Positions 25,267-33,770 of a stretch of 64,000 nt of DNA are shown here, one piece after another (within the stretch, counting starts at the first letter, position 1; every line of letters starts with the position of its first letter). The stretch covers positions 1 to 64,000 of the forward strand of contig JAZNVU010000056.1 of assembly GCA_045592985.1 (NCBI GenBank), read 5' to 3'. The stretch is from UMGS172 sp045592985 (lineage in GTDB: Bacteria > Bacillota > Clostridia > Oscillospirales > Acutalibacteraceae). The notes below the pieces were generated by a model. That model was not told the DNA's origin. It saw only the letters and a program-made list of their open reading frames with translations, and ran no database searches. The position numbers and the translations under genes are program-made.

Positions 25267-25295
25267 TAGACTTTTTAATAAAAGTCTGTTATAAT
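25267..25295 (+). promoter_or_regulatory. promoter of the hydrogenase operon with overlapping inverted repeat
   Basis: TAGACT (25267-25272) and TATAAT (25290-25295) are 17 bp apart. A perfect inverted repeat AGACTTTT-TAAT-AAAAGTCT (25268-25287) fills the -35 box and spacer, so a bound protein would block RNA polymerase. The leader to the first gene is about 106 nt. Apart from this and the operators, the 305-bp gap holds nothing else I recognise. Confidence 0.6.
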
Positions 25296-25407
25296 TTTAA
25301 CAGTTATGCGGATTGGTGACAAAGGCATATTAAAAACGCAAGTTTTTGAGTTACTTTTGGTCAACCGTCTGCCGTAATGTTTATCATATTTACAGGAGGA
25401 AAAGCTT

Positions 25408-25905
25408 ATGAAAAAGAAAGCCAGTACAATTCCGTTTAACGGAACACCTGAGCAGGAAGCAAAACTCAAGGCTGTTATCGAAGCAAAGAAAAATGTTCAA
25501 GGCTCTTTGATGTCGGTAATGCAGGACGCTCAGGAAATCTATGGTTATCTTCCCCTTGAAGTTCAGCAGATGATTGCTGAAGGCATGGGTGTATCGGTGG
25601 AGGAGGTTTACGGTATCGCTACCTTCTATGCTCAGTTTGCACTCTCTCCTAAGGGCAAGTATCAGATTTCCGTTTGTCTCGGTACCGCTTGTTATGTTAA
25701 AGGTGCTCAGAAACTTATCGACCGTCTTATTGAGGTTCTTGGAATCCAGCCGGGCGAATGCACTGCTGACGGTAAATATTCTCTCGAGGCTTGCCGTTGT
25801 ATCGGTGCTTGCGGTCTTGCACCTGTTCTTACCGTTAACGAGGACGTTTACGGACGTCTTACCGACAAGGACATTGACGGTATTTTGGAAAAATATAAAG
25901 ACTGA
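25408..25905 (+). CDS. hydC: electron-bifurcating [FeFe] hydrogenase gamma subunit (NuoE-like, [2Fe-2S])
   Basis: The 165-residue protein is a NuoE/HndA-type thioredoxin-fold ferredoxin. The [2Fe-2S] ligands are C90 and C95 (CLGTAC) and C131 and C135 (CRCIGAC). The N-terminal helical part (about 30-80, GSLMSVMQDAQEIYGYLP) is also typical. With HydB and HydA, encoded at the end of the same operon, it should form the cytoplasmic trimer that couples NADH and ferredoxin oxidation to H2 formation. ATG follows AGGAGG. Six other genes and the ferredoxin gene separate it from hydB. Confidence 0.93.
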   Translation: MKKKASTIPFNGTPEQEAKLKAVIEAKKNVQGSLMSVMQDAQEIYGYLPLEVQQMIAEGMGVSVEEVYGIATFYAQFALSPKGKYQISVCLGTACYVKGAQKLIDRLIEVLGIQPGECTADGKYSLEACRCIGACGLAPVLTVNEDVYGRLTDKDIDGILEKYKD

Positions 25906-25929
25906 TTTTAAACAAAAAGGATTAAACTT

Positions 25930-26283
25930 ATGAAGATCAGCGTGCTCAAGGATTTACTCGAAGCCGAAGTTGTTTGCGGTGAGGAGTCTTTGGATAGGGA
26001 AGTTTACTCGGCTTGCGGAAGCGACATGATGAGCGATGTTCTGGCTTATGTTAAAGACCAGGCGGTTTTGCTCACCGGTCTTGTTAACGCTCAGGTTATC
26101 AGAACAGCCGAAATGATGGACATGGTGTGTATCGTTTTCGTTCGTTCAAAAAAACCGACTGAGGAAATGATAGAACTTGCAAAAGAAAGTTCTATTGTTC
26201 TTTTATCTACTGAACATCGCATGTATAATGCTTGCGGCAAATTGTATCAGAACGGCCTTGTAGGAAAGGGAGATACTTTATGA
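25930..26283 (+). CDS. DRTGG-domain-like protein
   Basis: The 117-residue protein resembles stand-alone DRTGG domains found in hydrogenase operons of Clostridia (EVVCGEESLDREVYSACGSDMMSDVLAY at the start). The pattern is similar to the second such protein in this operon (28009). The fold is thought to be a ligand-binding regulatory module, but the ligand is unknown. It overlaps the next gene by 4 bases (ATGA), so the two are translationally coupled. Confidence 0.75.
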   Translation: MKISVLKDLLEAEVVCGEESLDREVYSACGSDMMSDVLAYVKDQAVLLTGLVNAQVIRTAEMMDMVCIVFVRSKKPTEEMIELAKESSIVLLSTEHRMYNACGKLYQNGLVGKGDTL

Positions 26284-26702
26284 GCGAAGCTTTGAAATTC
26301 CACTTTGAGGTGGACGGTCAAGACTTTACCTCGGCGGGTCAGGCCTCAGTGCAGGTTAAAAAGAATCTGCGTCAGTTGGGTGTGCCCCCTGAGACCATAA
26401 GAAGAGTATCCATTGCCATGTACGAGGGTGAAATTAACATGGTTATTCATGCCGGCGGCGGCATGGCTGATGTTATAGTCCATGAAGATATGATAGAAAT
26501 CGTTCTTGATGATGACGGACCTGGTATTGCCAATGTTGAACTTGCAATGCAGGAAGGTTTTTCTACCGCACCCGACAATATTCGTTCTTTAGGGTTCGGC
26601 GCAGGTATGGGTCTTCCTAACATGAAGAGATATACCGACGATATGAAGATAGAAACCGAACTTGGCAAGGGAACACGCATAACCATGTACGTGAAATTAT
26701 AA
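26280..26702 (+). CDS. RsbW-like ATP-binding protein (HATPase_c)
   Basis: The 140-residue protein is a GHKL ATPase similar to anti-sigma-factor kinases. The N-box is in MYEGEINMVIHA (about 48-59), G1 is DDDGPGI and G2 is GFGAGMGLPNMKR. It lacks a dimerisation/phosphotransfer histidine domain, so it is not a classical sensor kinase. As a serine kinase or anti-sigma-like switch it could transmit the signal from the sensory hydrogenase encoded next. ATGA overlap with the DRTGG gene upstream. Confidence 0.85.
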   Translation: MSEALKFHFEVDGQDFTSAGQASVQVKKNLRQLGVPPETIRRVSIAMYEGEINMVIHAGGGMADVIVHEDMIEIVLDDDGPGIANVELAMQEGFSTAPDNIRSLGFGAGMGLPNMKRYTDDMKIETELGKGTRITMYVKL

Positions 26703-26722
26703 TATAAGGAATAATCCGCGCT

Positions 26723-28012
26723 ATGAATACGTATGAACATTCGGTATCTCTGGCAAGAGATAAGTGCACCGGTTGTACTACCTGCTTAAGGCACTGTCCA
26801 ACCGAGGCAATAAGGGTAAAAGACGGTCATGCCGTCATAAATCCCGACAGATGTATCGACTGCGGTGAGTGTATCAGGGTGTGTCCGCACAAGGCAAAAA
26901 AAGCCGAATGCAACAAACTCGATGACCTTTATAAGTATAAGTGGCGTATTGCACTTCCCGCACCTACTCTTTACGGTCAGTTTGAAGAGCTCGACGATAT
27001 CGACTATGTCCTTCAAGGACTGCTCGACATGGGGTTTGATGAGGTTTGCGAAGTATCACAGGCGGCCGAATACGTTTCGGAATACACAAGGCTTTTTTTA
27101 AAGACTGAAGGTATAAAGAAACCGGTAATAAGTTCGGCATGTCCTGTTATCGCAAGACTTATCGCACTGAGATTCCCGTATCTTAAGGATAATCTTTTAC
27201 CGCTTTTGCCTCCTATGGAGATTGCCGCCAAAATGGCGCGCCGTAAAGCGCTTAAAGACCATCCCGAATTTACGGATGAAGATATTGGAGTTTGCTTTAT
27301 TTCGCCTTGCCCTGCTAAGACAAGTTATGTCAAAAACGGTTTCGGCGATTATAAAAGCAGCGTAAACATGGTGGTTTCGATAAGCGATGTTTATTTCATG
27401 CTCATAAATCTTATGAAACGTGAAAAAACACCGTTGCCTGTATCACGCTCGGGTATGATTGGTATCAGCTGGGCGACTTCGGGCGGTGAAGCCACTGCAA
27501 TATTTAATGATAAGTATCTTGCCGCTGACGGTATTGAGAACGTCATAAAAATGTTAGACCAAATTGAAAACGGACAAATTCCTCAACTTGAGTTTATCGA
27601 ACTCAATGCTTGCACCGGCGGTTGTGTCGGCGGTGTTATGACCATGGAAAATCCGTTTATAGCCAAGGCAAGATTACAGACGTTAAGACGTTATCTTCCC
27701 GTTTCGCAAAACTTTTTATCCAAGGATGAGAAATACATACCGTCCGACTGTTTCTTTGAGAGCGTACCTGATTACGACCCTATGACCAAGTTGGGCAAAA
27801 CCTTGGGTGAGTCAATGCGAATGATGGCTGACATTCAGCGCATAAAAGAGGAACTTCCAGGAATCGACTGTGGTTCCTGCGGTGCTCCGAATTGCCGTGC
27901 GTTGGCTGAAGATATCGTTAAAGGCGAATGTAGTATTGATGCCTGCGTTATCAAAAAACTAAACAACCTTGAAAATGGTTGCAGTGAAAAGAAAAAGGGT
28001 GACGAAGAATGA
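26723..28012 (+). CDS. [FeFe] hydrogenase-like protein, putative sensory (group C/D-like)
   Basis: The 429-residue protein has two [4Fe-4S] clusters at the N-terminus (C15/18/21/25 and C44/47/50/54) and a divergent H-cluster domain. A C-terminal Fes-type [4Fe-4S] motif (C383/386/391/403) ends it. The H-cluster Cys ligands appear conserved as C140 (SSACP), C196 (SPCPAK), C297 and C301 (NACTGGC). The surrounding L1, L2 and L3 signatures differ from those of HydA, for example SSACPV instead of TSCxPGW. Such divergent, Fes-ending proteins are regarded as regulatory or sensory hydrogenases. It lies between an RsbW-like ATPase and a DRTGG protein and overlaps the latter by ATGA. Confidence 0.85.
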   Translation: MNTYEHSVSLARDKCTGCTTCLRHCPTEAIRVKDGHAVINPDRCIDCGECIRVCPHKAKKAECNKLDDLYKYKWRIALPAPTLYGQFEELDDIDYVLQGLLDMGFDEVCEVSQAAEYVSEYTRLFLKTEGIKKPVISSACPVIARLIALRFPYLKDNLLPLLPPMEIAAKMARRKALKDHPEFTDEDIGVCFISPCPAKTSYVKNGFGDYKSSVNMVVSISDVYFMLINLMKREKTPLPVSRSGMIGISWATSGGEATAIFNDKYLAADGIENVIKMLDQIENGQIPQLEFIELNACTGGCVGGVMTMENPFIAKARLQTLRRYLPVSQNFLSKDEKYIPSDCFFESVPDYDPMTKLGKTLGESMRMMADIQRIKEELPGIDCGSCGAPNCRALAEDIVKGECSIDACVIKKLNNLENGCSEKKKGDEE

Positions 28013-28335
28013 CAGTCGGTGAAGCAGCAAACAAGTTGGGGCTTAAATGCTATTCGGTTACCGATGATTCAAGAGAGATAACAGGCGCTTACATAGGTGA
28101 CCTGCTCAGTTGGGTCATGGGCAGAGCCAAATCGGGCGATGCATGGATAACCATTATGTCCAACGTCAATATAGTTGCTGTTGCAGCTTTGGCTGATACC
28201 GCCTGCATAATTCTTGCCGAGGGTGTAACCCTTGAAGACAACGTTATTGAGGTTGCAAAGTCTAAGGATATCAACATATTAGGTTCTGACGAGCCTGCAT
28301 ATGAGATAGCCGTCAAACTTTCCAAACTGATATAA
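28009..28335 (+). CDS. DRTGG-domain protein
   Basis: The 108-residue protein contains the segment GAYIGDLLSWVMGRAKSGDA (residues about 28-47), then WITIMSNVNIVAVAALADTA and IILAEG, typical of small DRTGG-domain proteins in [FeFe]-hydrogenase operons. It may bind a nucleotide-like ligand, which is not known. It overlaps the sensory-hydrogenase gene by 4 bases and the PHP gene by 1 base, so expression is coupled. Confidence 0.8.
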   Translation: MTVGEAANKLGLKCYSVTDDSREITGAYIGDLLSWVMGRAKSGDAWITIMSNVNIVAVAALADTACIILAEGVTLEDNVIEVAKSKDINILGSDEPAYEIAVKLSKLI

Positions 28336-29072
28336 TGAACCGTTACTACTACGATTTTCACATTCACTCGTGTTTATCCCCTTGCGGCGATAATGATATG
28401 ACACCTTCAAACATTGCCGGAATGGCAACGCTTGCGGGGCTTAACATTGTTGCACTGACTGACCATAATACCGCTAAAAACTGTCCCGCTTTTTTTGAGG
28501 CGGCTAAGGCAAACGGTATAATCCCCATAGCGGGTATGGAACTTACAACGGCAGAGGATATTCACATAGTGTGCCTGTTTGAACACTTAGAAGAAGCCTT
28601 AAACTTCAGCGATGCGGTGGACAAACGGCGAATAAGAATAAAAAACCGTACCGACATCTTCGGTGACCAGTTTATAACCGATGCTGACGATAATGTGATT
28701 GGCATTGAGGAAGACCTGCTTTCAAACGCAACCGATATTACCTATGACGAGGTGCCGACGCTGGTTGAAACTTACAACGGTGTTTGTTTCCCGGCTCATG
28801 TCGACAGGCAGTCAAACGGTGTTATCGCCACGTTGGGTACCTTTCCTCAATTTCCCGATTATCGTTGCGCCGAGTTTCACGAGGCGGAAAAAATCGGGGA
28901 ATATAAGGAAAAGTATCCAATATTGGAAGATAAACTGATTACTGTCGGTTCCGATGCTCATTTCTTATGGGACATTCGCGATAAAGAAGCATATTTTATG
29001 CTTGATGATGAACCGTATAGCGGAGATAAGGTGCGAAATAGTTTATTTAAAATGTTGAGGTGTGGGAAATGA
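28335..29072 (+). CDS. PHP-domain phosphoesterase
   Basis: The 245-residue protein has the PHP metal motifs DFHIHSCLSPCGD (H8 and H10), LTDHN, FPAHVDR and GSDAHFLWDI. It is a cytoplasmic metal-dependent phosphoesterase. The closest type is the TrpH/YciV-like group, but the substrate is unknown. In this cassette a phosphatase could reverse phosphorylation by the HATPase kinases, which is inference. Start ATG overlaps the DRTGG stop (TAATG) and its end overlaps the next ATPase gene by 4 bases. Confidence 0.88.
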   Translation: MNRYYYDFHIHSCLSPCGDNDMTPSNIAGMATLAGLNIVALTDHNTAKNCPAFFEAAKANGIIPIAGMELTTAEDIHIVCLFEHLEEALNFSDAVDKRRIRIKNRTDIFGDQFITDADDNVIGIEEDLLSNATDITYDEVPTLVETYNGVCFPAHVDRQSNGVIATLGTFPQFPDYRCAEFHEAEKIGEYKEKYPILEDKLITVGSDAHFLWDIRDKEAYFMLDDEPYSGDKVRNSLFKMLRCGK

Positions 29073-29620
29073 AAGAACTATCTTTAAATGTTCTGGATAT
29101 TGCCCAGAACTCAATCAAAGCAAGAGCAAGTTTGGTGTCGATTACTATTGTCGAGACTGACGAAACCTTAGAGGTCACCGTTTCGGACAACGGTTGCGGT
29201 ATGAAGGCGGATTTTGTTGCCACCGTAACCGACCCGTTCAGTACAACCAGAACTACCCGCAAGGTAGGAATGGGTATTCCGCTTCTTAAACTGCAAGCGG
29301 AACAAACGGGTGGCTCGTTTGGGATAACCTCCAAGCACGAGGATGAGTACCCGAACGACCACGGTACCCAAACCAAAGCGCTCTTTTATAAAAACCACAT
29401 TGATATGACTCCTTTGGGTGATATCATCGACACTGTGGTTGCCCTCATTCAATGTAATCCCGATATTGATTTTGTGTTTACACATACATTAGATAATGGG
29501 GAAGTCAGTCTTGATACAAGGCAGATGAGGGAAGTTTTGGGCGACATACCGCTTAATAACACGGAGATTATCGGTTGGATAATCGAAACACTTCGTGAGC
29601 AGTATAATCAACTTAGTTAA
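29069..29620 (+). CDS. GHKL ATPase (HATPase_c) protein
   Basis: The 183-residue protein begins with a GHKL ATPase domain: N-box NVLDIAQNSIKA, G1 VSDNGCGM, G2 VGMGIPLLKLQ. A C-terminal region (about 110-183) with FTHTLDNGEVSLDTRQMREV is of unknown function. It lacks a phospho-accepting His domain. This is the second HATPase of the operon and is related to those found beside hydABC in other anaerobes. ATG at 29069 forms an ATGA overlap with the PHP gene. Confidence 0.85.
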   Translation: MKELSLNVLDIAQNSIKARASLVSITIVETDETLEVTVSDNGCGMKADFVATVTDPFSTTRTTRKVGMGIPLLKLQAEQTGGSFGITSKHEDEYPNDHGTQTKALFYKNHIDMTPLGDIIDTVVALIQCNPDIDFVFTHTLDNGEVSLDTRQMREVLGDIPLNNTEIIGWIIETLREQYNQLS

Positions 29621-29647
29621 TAATTCATTTGAGAAAGGACAGATATT

Positions 29648-30019
29648 ATGAAGTCATTGGCAGAGCTCGCAGCCATCAGGGACAAGATGAAGAACAAGGT
29701 CGTTATCCGCGAAGGTTCCGGAGAGACCAGAGTTGTCGTCGGTATGGCAACCTGCGGTATTGCAGCAGGCGCACGTCCCGTTCTCAACGCCTTCGTTGAG
29801 GAAATCAACAAAGCAGGTCTTCAAGATAAGGTTACCGTTACCCAGACAGGTTGTATCGGTGTTTGTCAGTATGAGCCGGTTGTTGAGATTTATGAGTCCG
29901 ATAAGGACAAGGTCACTTACGTTAAGATGACCCCTGACAAGGTTGCCGAGATTGTTGAAAGACACATTAAAGGCGGCAATGTTGTAGTTGACTACACTAT
30001 GCAGAACGCACAAAAATAA
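29648..30019 (+). CDS. thioredoxin-like [2Fe-2S] ferredoxin domain protein (HndB-like)
   Basis: The 123-residue protein has the thioredoxin-like ferredoxin pattern MATCGIAAGARPVLNAF (C36) and TGCIGVCQYEP (C69 and C73). Only three Cys lie at the usual cluster positions, which is normal for HndB-type proteins. It likely serves the hydrogenase electron chain. It sits 15 bp before hydB and has its own strong binding site (AAAGGA). Confidence 0.88.
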   Translation: MKSLAELAAIRDKMKNKVVIREGSGETRVVVGMATCGIAAGARPVLNAFVEEINKAGLQDKVTVTQTGCIGVCQYEPVVEIYESDKDKVTYVKMTPDKVAEIVERHIKGGNVVVDYTMQNAQK

Positions 30020-30034
30020 TAGGAGGTATAAAAT

Positions 30035-31858
30035 ATGATTCGCGCTCAAGTTCTTATTTGCGGCGGTACCGGTTGTACCTCTTCGGGCAGTAAAGCCATT
30101 CAAGCTGCTTTTGAAGAGCAGATAGTTGCTAATGGTCTTACCGAAGAAGTAAAAATTGTACAGACCGGCTGTTTCGGTCTTTGCGCTTTAGGTCCCGTTG
30201 TTATTGTTTATCCTGACGGTACCTTCTATTCCAGAGTTACCGCTGAAGATGTTAAGGAAATCGTTTCCGAGCATCTTTTAAAGGGACGTATTGTTGAACG
30301 TCTTGTTTACACCGATACCGGTGCTGAGGTTGAACATCCCGAAAATGTTTCGCTTAATGACACTGCTTTCTACAAATCTCAGAAGCGTGTTGCACTTCGT
30401 AACTGTGGTGTTATCAACCCCGAAAATATCGACGAGTACATAGCCATGGACGGTTATCAGGCTCTTGGTAAGGCTCTTACCGAGATGACTCCCGAACAGG
30501 TTATCAGTGAAGTTTTGGCTTCCGGTCTTCGTGGACGCGGTGGCGCAGGCTTCCCCACCGGTAAGAAGTGGGAACTCGCTCGTGTTCTTGTTCCCGATGC
30601 AGACCAGAAATATGTTGCATGTAACGCTGACGAAGGTGACCCCGGTGCATTTATGGACCGTTCTATCCTTGAAGGTGACCCCCATGCTCTTATCGAGGCT
30701 ATGGCAATAGCAGGTTACGCTATCGGCGCTAACCAGGGTTATGTTTACGTTCGTGCTGAGTATCCTATCGCAGTTAACCGCTTGAAGATTGCTATCGAGC
30801 AGGCTCGTGAATACGGACTTCTCGGTAAAGACATCTTCGGCACAGGCTTTAACTTTGATATGGACATTCGTCTTGGTGCAGGTGCATTCGTTTGCGGTGA
30901 GGAAACTGCTCTTATGACCTCTATTGAGGGTAAACGCGGTGAGCCTCGTCCCCGTCCTCCGTTCCCTGCAGTTAAGGGTCTTTTCGGCAAGCCTACCGTT
31001 CTTAACAACGTTGAAACTTATGCAAACATTCCTCAGATTATCCTTAAGGGTGCTGATTGGTTTACCTCTATGGGTACCGAAAAGTCCAAGGGTACAAAAG
31101 TATTTGCTCTTGGCGGTAACATTAAGAACACAGGTCTTGTTGAGGTTCCCATGGGTACCACTCTCCGTCAGATTGTTGAGGAAATCGGTGGCGGTATCCC
31201 CGGCGGTAAGAAGTTCAAGGCTGCACAGACCGGTGGTCCTTCCGGCGGATGTATCCCTGCTCACCTTATCGACACTCCCATTGACTATGACAACCTTCTT
31301 GCTATCGGCTCTATGATGGGTTCGGGCGGTCTTATCGTTATGGACGAAGACAGTTGTATGGTTGATATTGCTAAATTCTTCCTTGAGTTTACCGTTGACG
31401 AGTCTTGCGGTAAGTGTACTCCTTGCCGTATCGGTACTAAGAGACTTCTTGAAATGCTCGATAAGATTACCAAGGGCAAAGCAACTATGGAAGACCTCGA
31501 CAAAATGGAAGAACTCTGCTACTACATTAAGCAGAACGCTCTTTGCGGTCTCGGACAGACTGCTCCTAACCCTGTTCTTTCCACCTTGCGTTACTTCCGT
31601 GACGAGTATGTAGCCCACATCGTAGATAAGAAATGTCCTGCAGGCGTATGTAAGGAACTTCTCGTTTATTCTATCGATAAAGATAAGTGTATCGGTTGTG
31701 GACTTTGCGCTAAGAACTGTCCTGCTGATGCAATTTCCAAGACTGATTACATTGCTCCCGGTAAGAAGCTTCCTGCTCTTACTATTGACACTGAAAAGTG
31801 TGTAAAATGTGGTGCATGTATCGGCAGTTGTAAGTTTAAGGCTATTTCAAGAGGTTAA
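30035..31858 (+). CDS. hydB: electron-bifurcating hydrogenase beta subunit (NuoF-like, FMN, NADH-binding)
   Basis: The 607-residue protein has an N-terminal [2Fe-2S] thioredoxin-like domain (CGGTGC and TGCFGLC) and the NuoF core with NADH/FMN motifs (GLRGRGGAGFPTGKKW, ACNADEGDPGAFMDR). The iron-sulfur motif ESCGKCTPCR and two C-terminal [4Fe-4S] motifs (CIGCGLCAKNCP and CVKCGACIGSC) follow. FMN in this subunit is the likely site of electron bifurcation between NAD and ferredoxin. ATG follows AGGAGG, 15 bp after the ferredoxin gene and 19 bp before hydA. Confidence 0.96.
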   Translation: MIRAQVLICGGTGCTSSGSKAIQAAFEEQIVANGLTEEVKIVQTGCFGLCALGPVVIVYPDGTFYSRVTAEDVKEIVSEHLLKGRIVERLVYTDTGAEVEHPENVSLNDTAFYKSQKRVALRNCGVINPENIDEYIAMDGYQALGKALTEMTPEQVISEVLASGLRGRGGAGFPTGKKWELARVLVPDADQKYVACNADEGDPGAFMDRSILEGDPHALIEAMAIAGYAIGANQGYVYVRAEYPIAVNRLKIAIEQAREYGLLGKDIFGTGFNFDMDIRLGAGAFVCGEETALMTSIEGKRGEPRPRPPFPAVKGLFGKPTVLNNVETYANIPQIILKGADWFTSMGTEKSKGTKVFALGGNIKNTGLVEVPMGTTLRQIVEEIGGGIPGGKKFKAAQTGGPSGGCIPAHLIDTPIDYDNLLAIGSMMGSGGLIVMDEDSCMVDIAKFFLEFTVDESCGKCTPCRIGTKRLLEMLDKITKGKATMEDLDKMEELCYYIKQNALCGLGQTAPNPVLSTLRYFRDEYVAHIVDKKCPAGVCKELLVYSIDKDKCIGCGLCAKNCPADAISKTDYIAPGKKLPALTIDTEKCVKCGACIGSCKFKAISRG

Positions 31859-31877
31859 GGAAAGGAGAACACATACA

Positions 31878-33635
31878 ATGGAAAAGATGATTAACTTAAA
31901 AATCAACGGTATGGACGTCTCTGTTCCTGCCGGTTCTACCATTCTTGAAGCTGCAAGACAGGTTGGAATTGAAATTCCTACCCTTTGCTTCATGAAGGAA
32001 ATGAACGAAATCGGCGCTTGCCGTATCTGTGTTGTCGAGGCTAACGAAGGCCGCGGATTTAGACTTGTTGCTTCCTGTGTATACCCCGTAACCGAGGGTA
32101 TGGAAGTTAGAACCAACTCTCTCGCTGTTCAGAAGTCGAGAAAGATGACATTGGAACTCCTTCTCTCCACTCATGACCGTAAGTGTCTCTCTTGCGTTCG
32201 TTCTGAGAACTGCGAATTCCAGAAACTTTGCCACGACTACGGTGTAGAAGACGAGGCTAAGTTCGACGGTGACAAGCCCGTATACGACATTGATACTTCA
32301 GCTCCTCACATGATTCGTGATAACAACAAGTGCGTGCTTTGCCGTCGTTGCGTAGCCGCATGTAAAGCTCAGCATGTAAGCGTTATCGGTGCTAACGACC
32401 GTGGTATCGATACCAACGTTGCTTGCGGATTTAACCTTGGTCTTGCTGAGGTTGGTTGTGTATCCTGCGGTCAGTGTATTATTAACTGCCCCACCGGTGC
32501 ACTTTCTGAAAAAGACGATACCGATAAGGTGTTTGAAGCACTTAATGACCCCGAGAAGATTGTTATTGTTCAGACTGCTCCTGCAGTTCGTGCTGCTCTC
32601 GGTGAAGAGTTTGGTATGCCTATCGGCACCGGAGTTGAGGGCAAAATGGTTGCTGCACTCCGTCGTTTGGGCTTCGACAAGGTATTTGATACCGACGTTG
32701 CTGCTGACCTTACCATTATGGAAGAAGGAACCGAGTTTATCGACCGACTCCAGAACGGTGGCGTTCTTCCTATGATTACTTCTTGCTCACCCGGTTGGGT
32801 TAAGTTCTGCGAGATGTATCATCCCAATATGCTTCCCAATCTTTCTTCTTGTAAGTCTCCTCAGCAGATGTTCGGTGCTGTTATCAAGACCTACTATGCT
32901 GAGAAGAACGGCATTGACCCCAAGAACATTGTTTCGGTTTCGGTAATGCCCTGTACTGCTAAGAAGTTTGAGATTATCCGTGACGACGAGGCTGCAGCAG
33001 GTCTGCCCGACCTCGACATCACCATCACTACCCGTGAACTTGCTCGCATGATTAAGCGTGCACGTATCGAGTTCACCAAACTTCCCGATGAGAAGTTTGA
33101 TTCACCTCTCGGTGATGCTACCGGTGCAGGTGTTATCTTCGGTGCAACCGGCGGTGTTATGGAGGCTGCTATCCGTACTGTTGCTGAGGTTCTTGAAGGC
33201 AAGGAAATCAAGGATGTTGATTACCATGCAGTTCGCGGTACCCAGGCTGTTAAGGAAGCAACACTCAATATCGCAGGCATGGATGTAAATATCTGTGTTG
33301 TCAGTGGTCTTGAGGATGTTCATAAGGTTCTTACCGCTGTTGAAAACGGTGAGAAGAACTACCACTTCATCGAGGTTATGTGCTGCCCCGGCGGCTGTGT
33401 AAACGGCGGCGGTCAGCCCATTCAGCCTACTTCTGTTCGTCAGACAGTTGATATCAAGGCTCTCCGTGCAAAGGCTCTCTATGATTACGATGCAGCCAAC
33501 ACCAAGAGAAAATCTCACGAAAGCCCTGTTATCAAGGCTCTCTACGACGAGTATTTTGAGAAACCCGGCAGCCACAAGGCTCACAAGATTCTCCATACTT
33601 CGTATGTAGATCGTTCAAAAGATGTTGTTAAATAA
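31878..33635 (+). CDS. hydA: [FeFe] hydrogenase catalytic alpha subunit
   Basis: The 585-residue protein has an N-terminal [2Fe-2S] domain (CFMKEMNEIGACRICVVEA), a His-Cys3 cluster region (HDRKCLSCVRSENCEFQ) and two [4Fe-4S] motifs (CVLCRRCVAAC, CVSCGQCIINCP). The H-cluster domain has L1 TSCSPGW (301-307), L2 MPCTAKK (C359) and L3 VMCCPGGCVNGGGQP (C503 and C507). The second Cys of the usual TSCCP is Ser304. That position carries protons in well-studied enzymes, so proton transfer may be slowed. The ATG at 31878 follows AAAGGAG. It ends the operon at a strong terminator. Confidence 0.97.
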   Translation: MEKMINLKINGMDVSVPAGSTILEAARQVGIEIPTLCFMKEMNEIGACRICVVEANEGRGFRLVASCVYPVTEGMEVRTNSLAVQKSRKMTLELLLSTHDRKCLSCVRSENCEFQKLCHDYGVEDEAKFDGDKPVYDIDTSAPHMIRDNNKCVLCRRCVAACKAQHVSVIGANDRGIDTNVACGFNLGLAEVGCVSCGQCIINCPTGALSEKDDTDKVFEALNDPEKIVIVQTAPAVRAALGEEFGMPIGTGVEGKMVAALRRLGFDKVFDTDVAADLTIMEEGTEFIDRLQNGGVLPMITSCSPGWVKFCEMYHPNMLPNLSSCKSPQQMFGAVIKTYYAEKNGIDPKNIVSVSVMPCTAKKFEIIRDDEAAAGLPDLDITITTRELARMIKRARIEFTKLPDEKFDSPLGDATGAGVIFGATGGVMEAAIRTVAEVLEGKEIKDVDYHAVRGTQAVKEATLNIAGMDVNICVVSGLEDVHKVLTAVENGEKNYHFIEVMCCPGGCVNGGGQPIQPTSVRQTVDIKALRAKALYDYDAANTKRKSHESPVIKALYDEYFEKPGSHKAHKILHTSYVDRSKDVVK

Positions 33636-33649
33636 TAATATCTAAATTA

Positions 33650-33685
33650 AACCCCTTCCAAACATATTAGTGTTTGGAAGGGGTT
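33650..33685 (+). terminator. terminator of the hydrogenase operon
   Basis: A 15-bp perfect stem (33650-33664 with 33671-33685) around a 6-base loop follows the hydA stop. The T tract is short (ATTTA). Confidence 0.85.
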
Positions 33686-33703
33686 ATTTACTATATATAG
33701 CGG

Positions 33704-33732
33704 TTGACATATAACTTGTCGTAGTGTATAAT
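33704..33732 (+). promoter_or_regulatory. consensus sigma-A promoter of the 33.7-kb leader
   Basis: TTGACA (33704-33709) and TATAAT (33727-33732) match the consensus perfectly with a 17-bp spacer. It gives +1 near 33739. Confidence 0.9.
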
Positions 33733-33770
33733 AGAATCATAGAAAATTAATAGGTAAAGGCGGTGGCGTA

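Noticed and set aside
30278..31618. 446-codon open frame on the minus strand within hydB
   Set aside because: It mirrors the hydB codon bias, has no ribosome binding site or family similarity, and hydB is fully conserved on the other strand.
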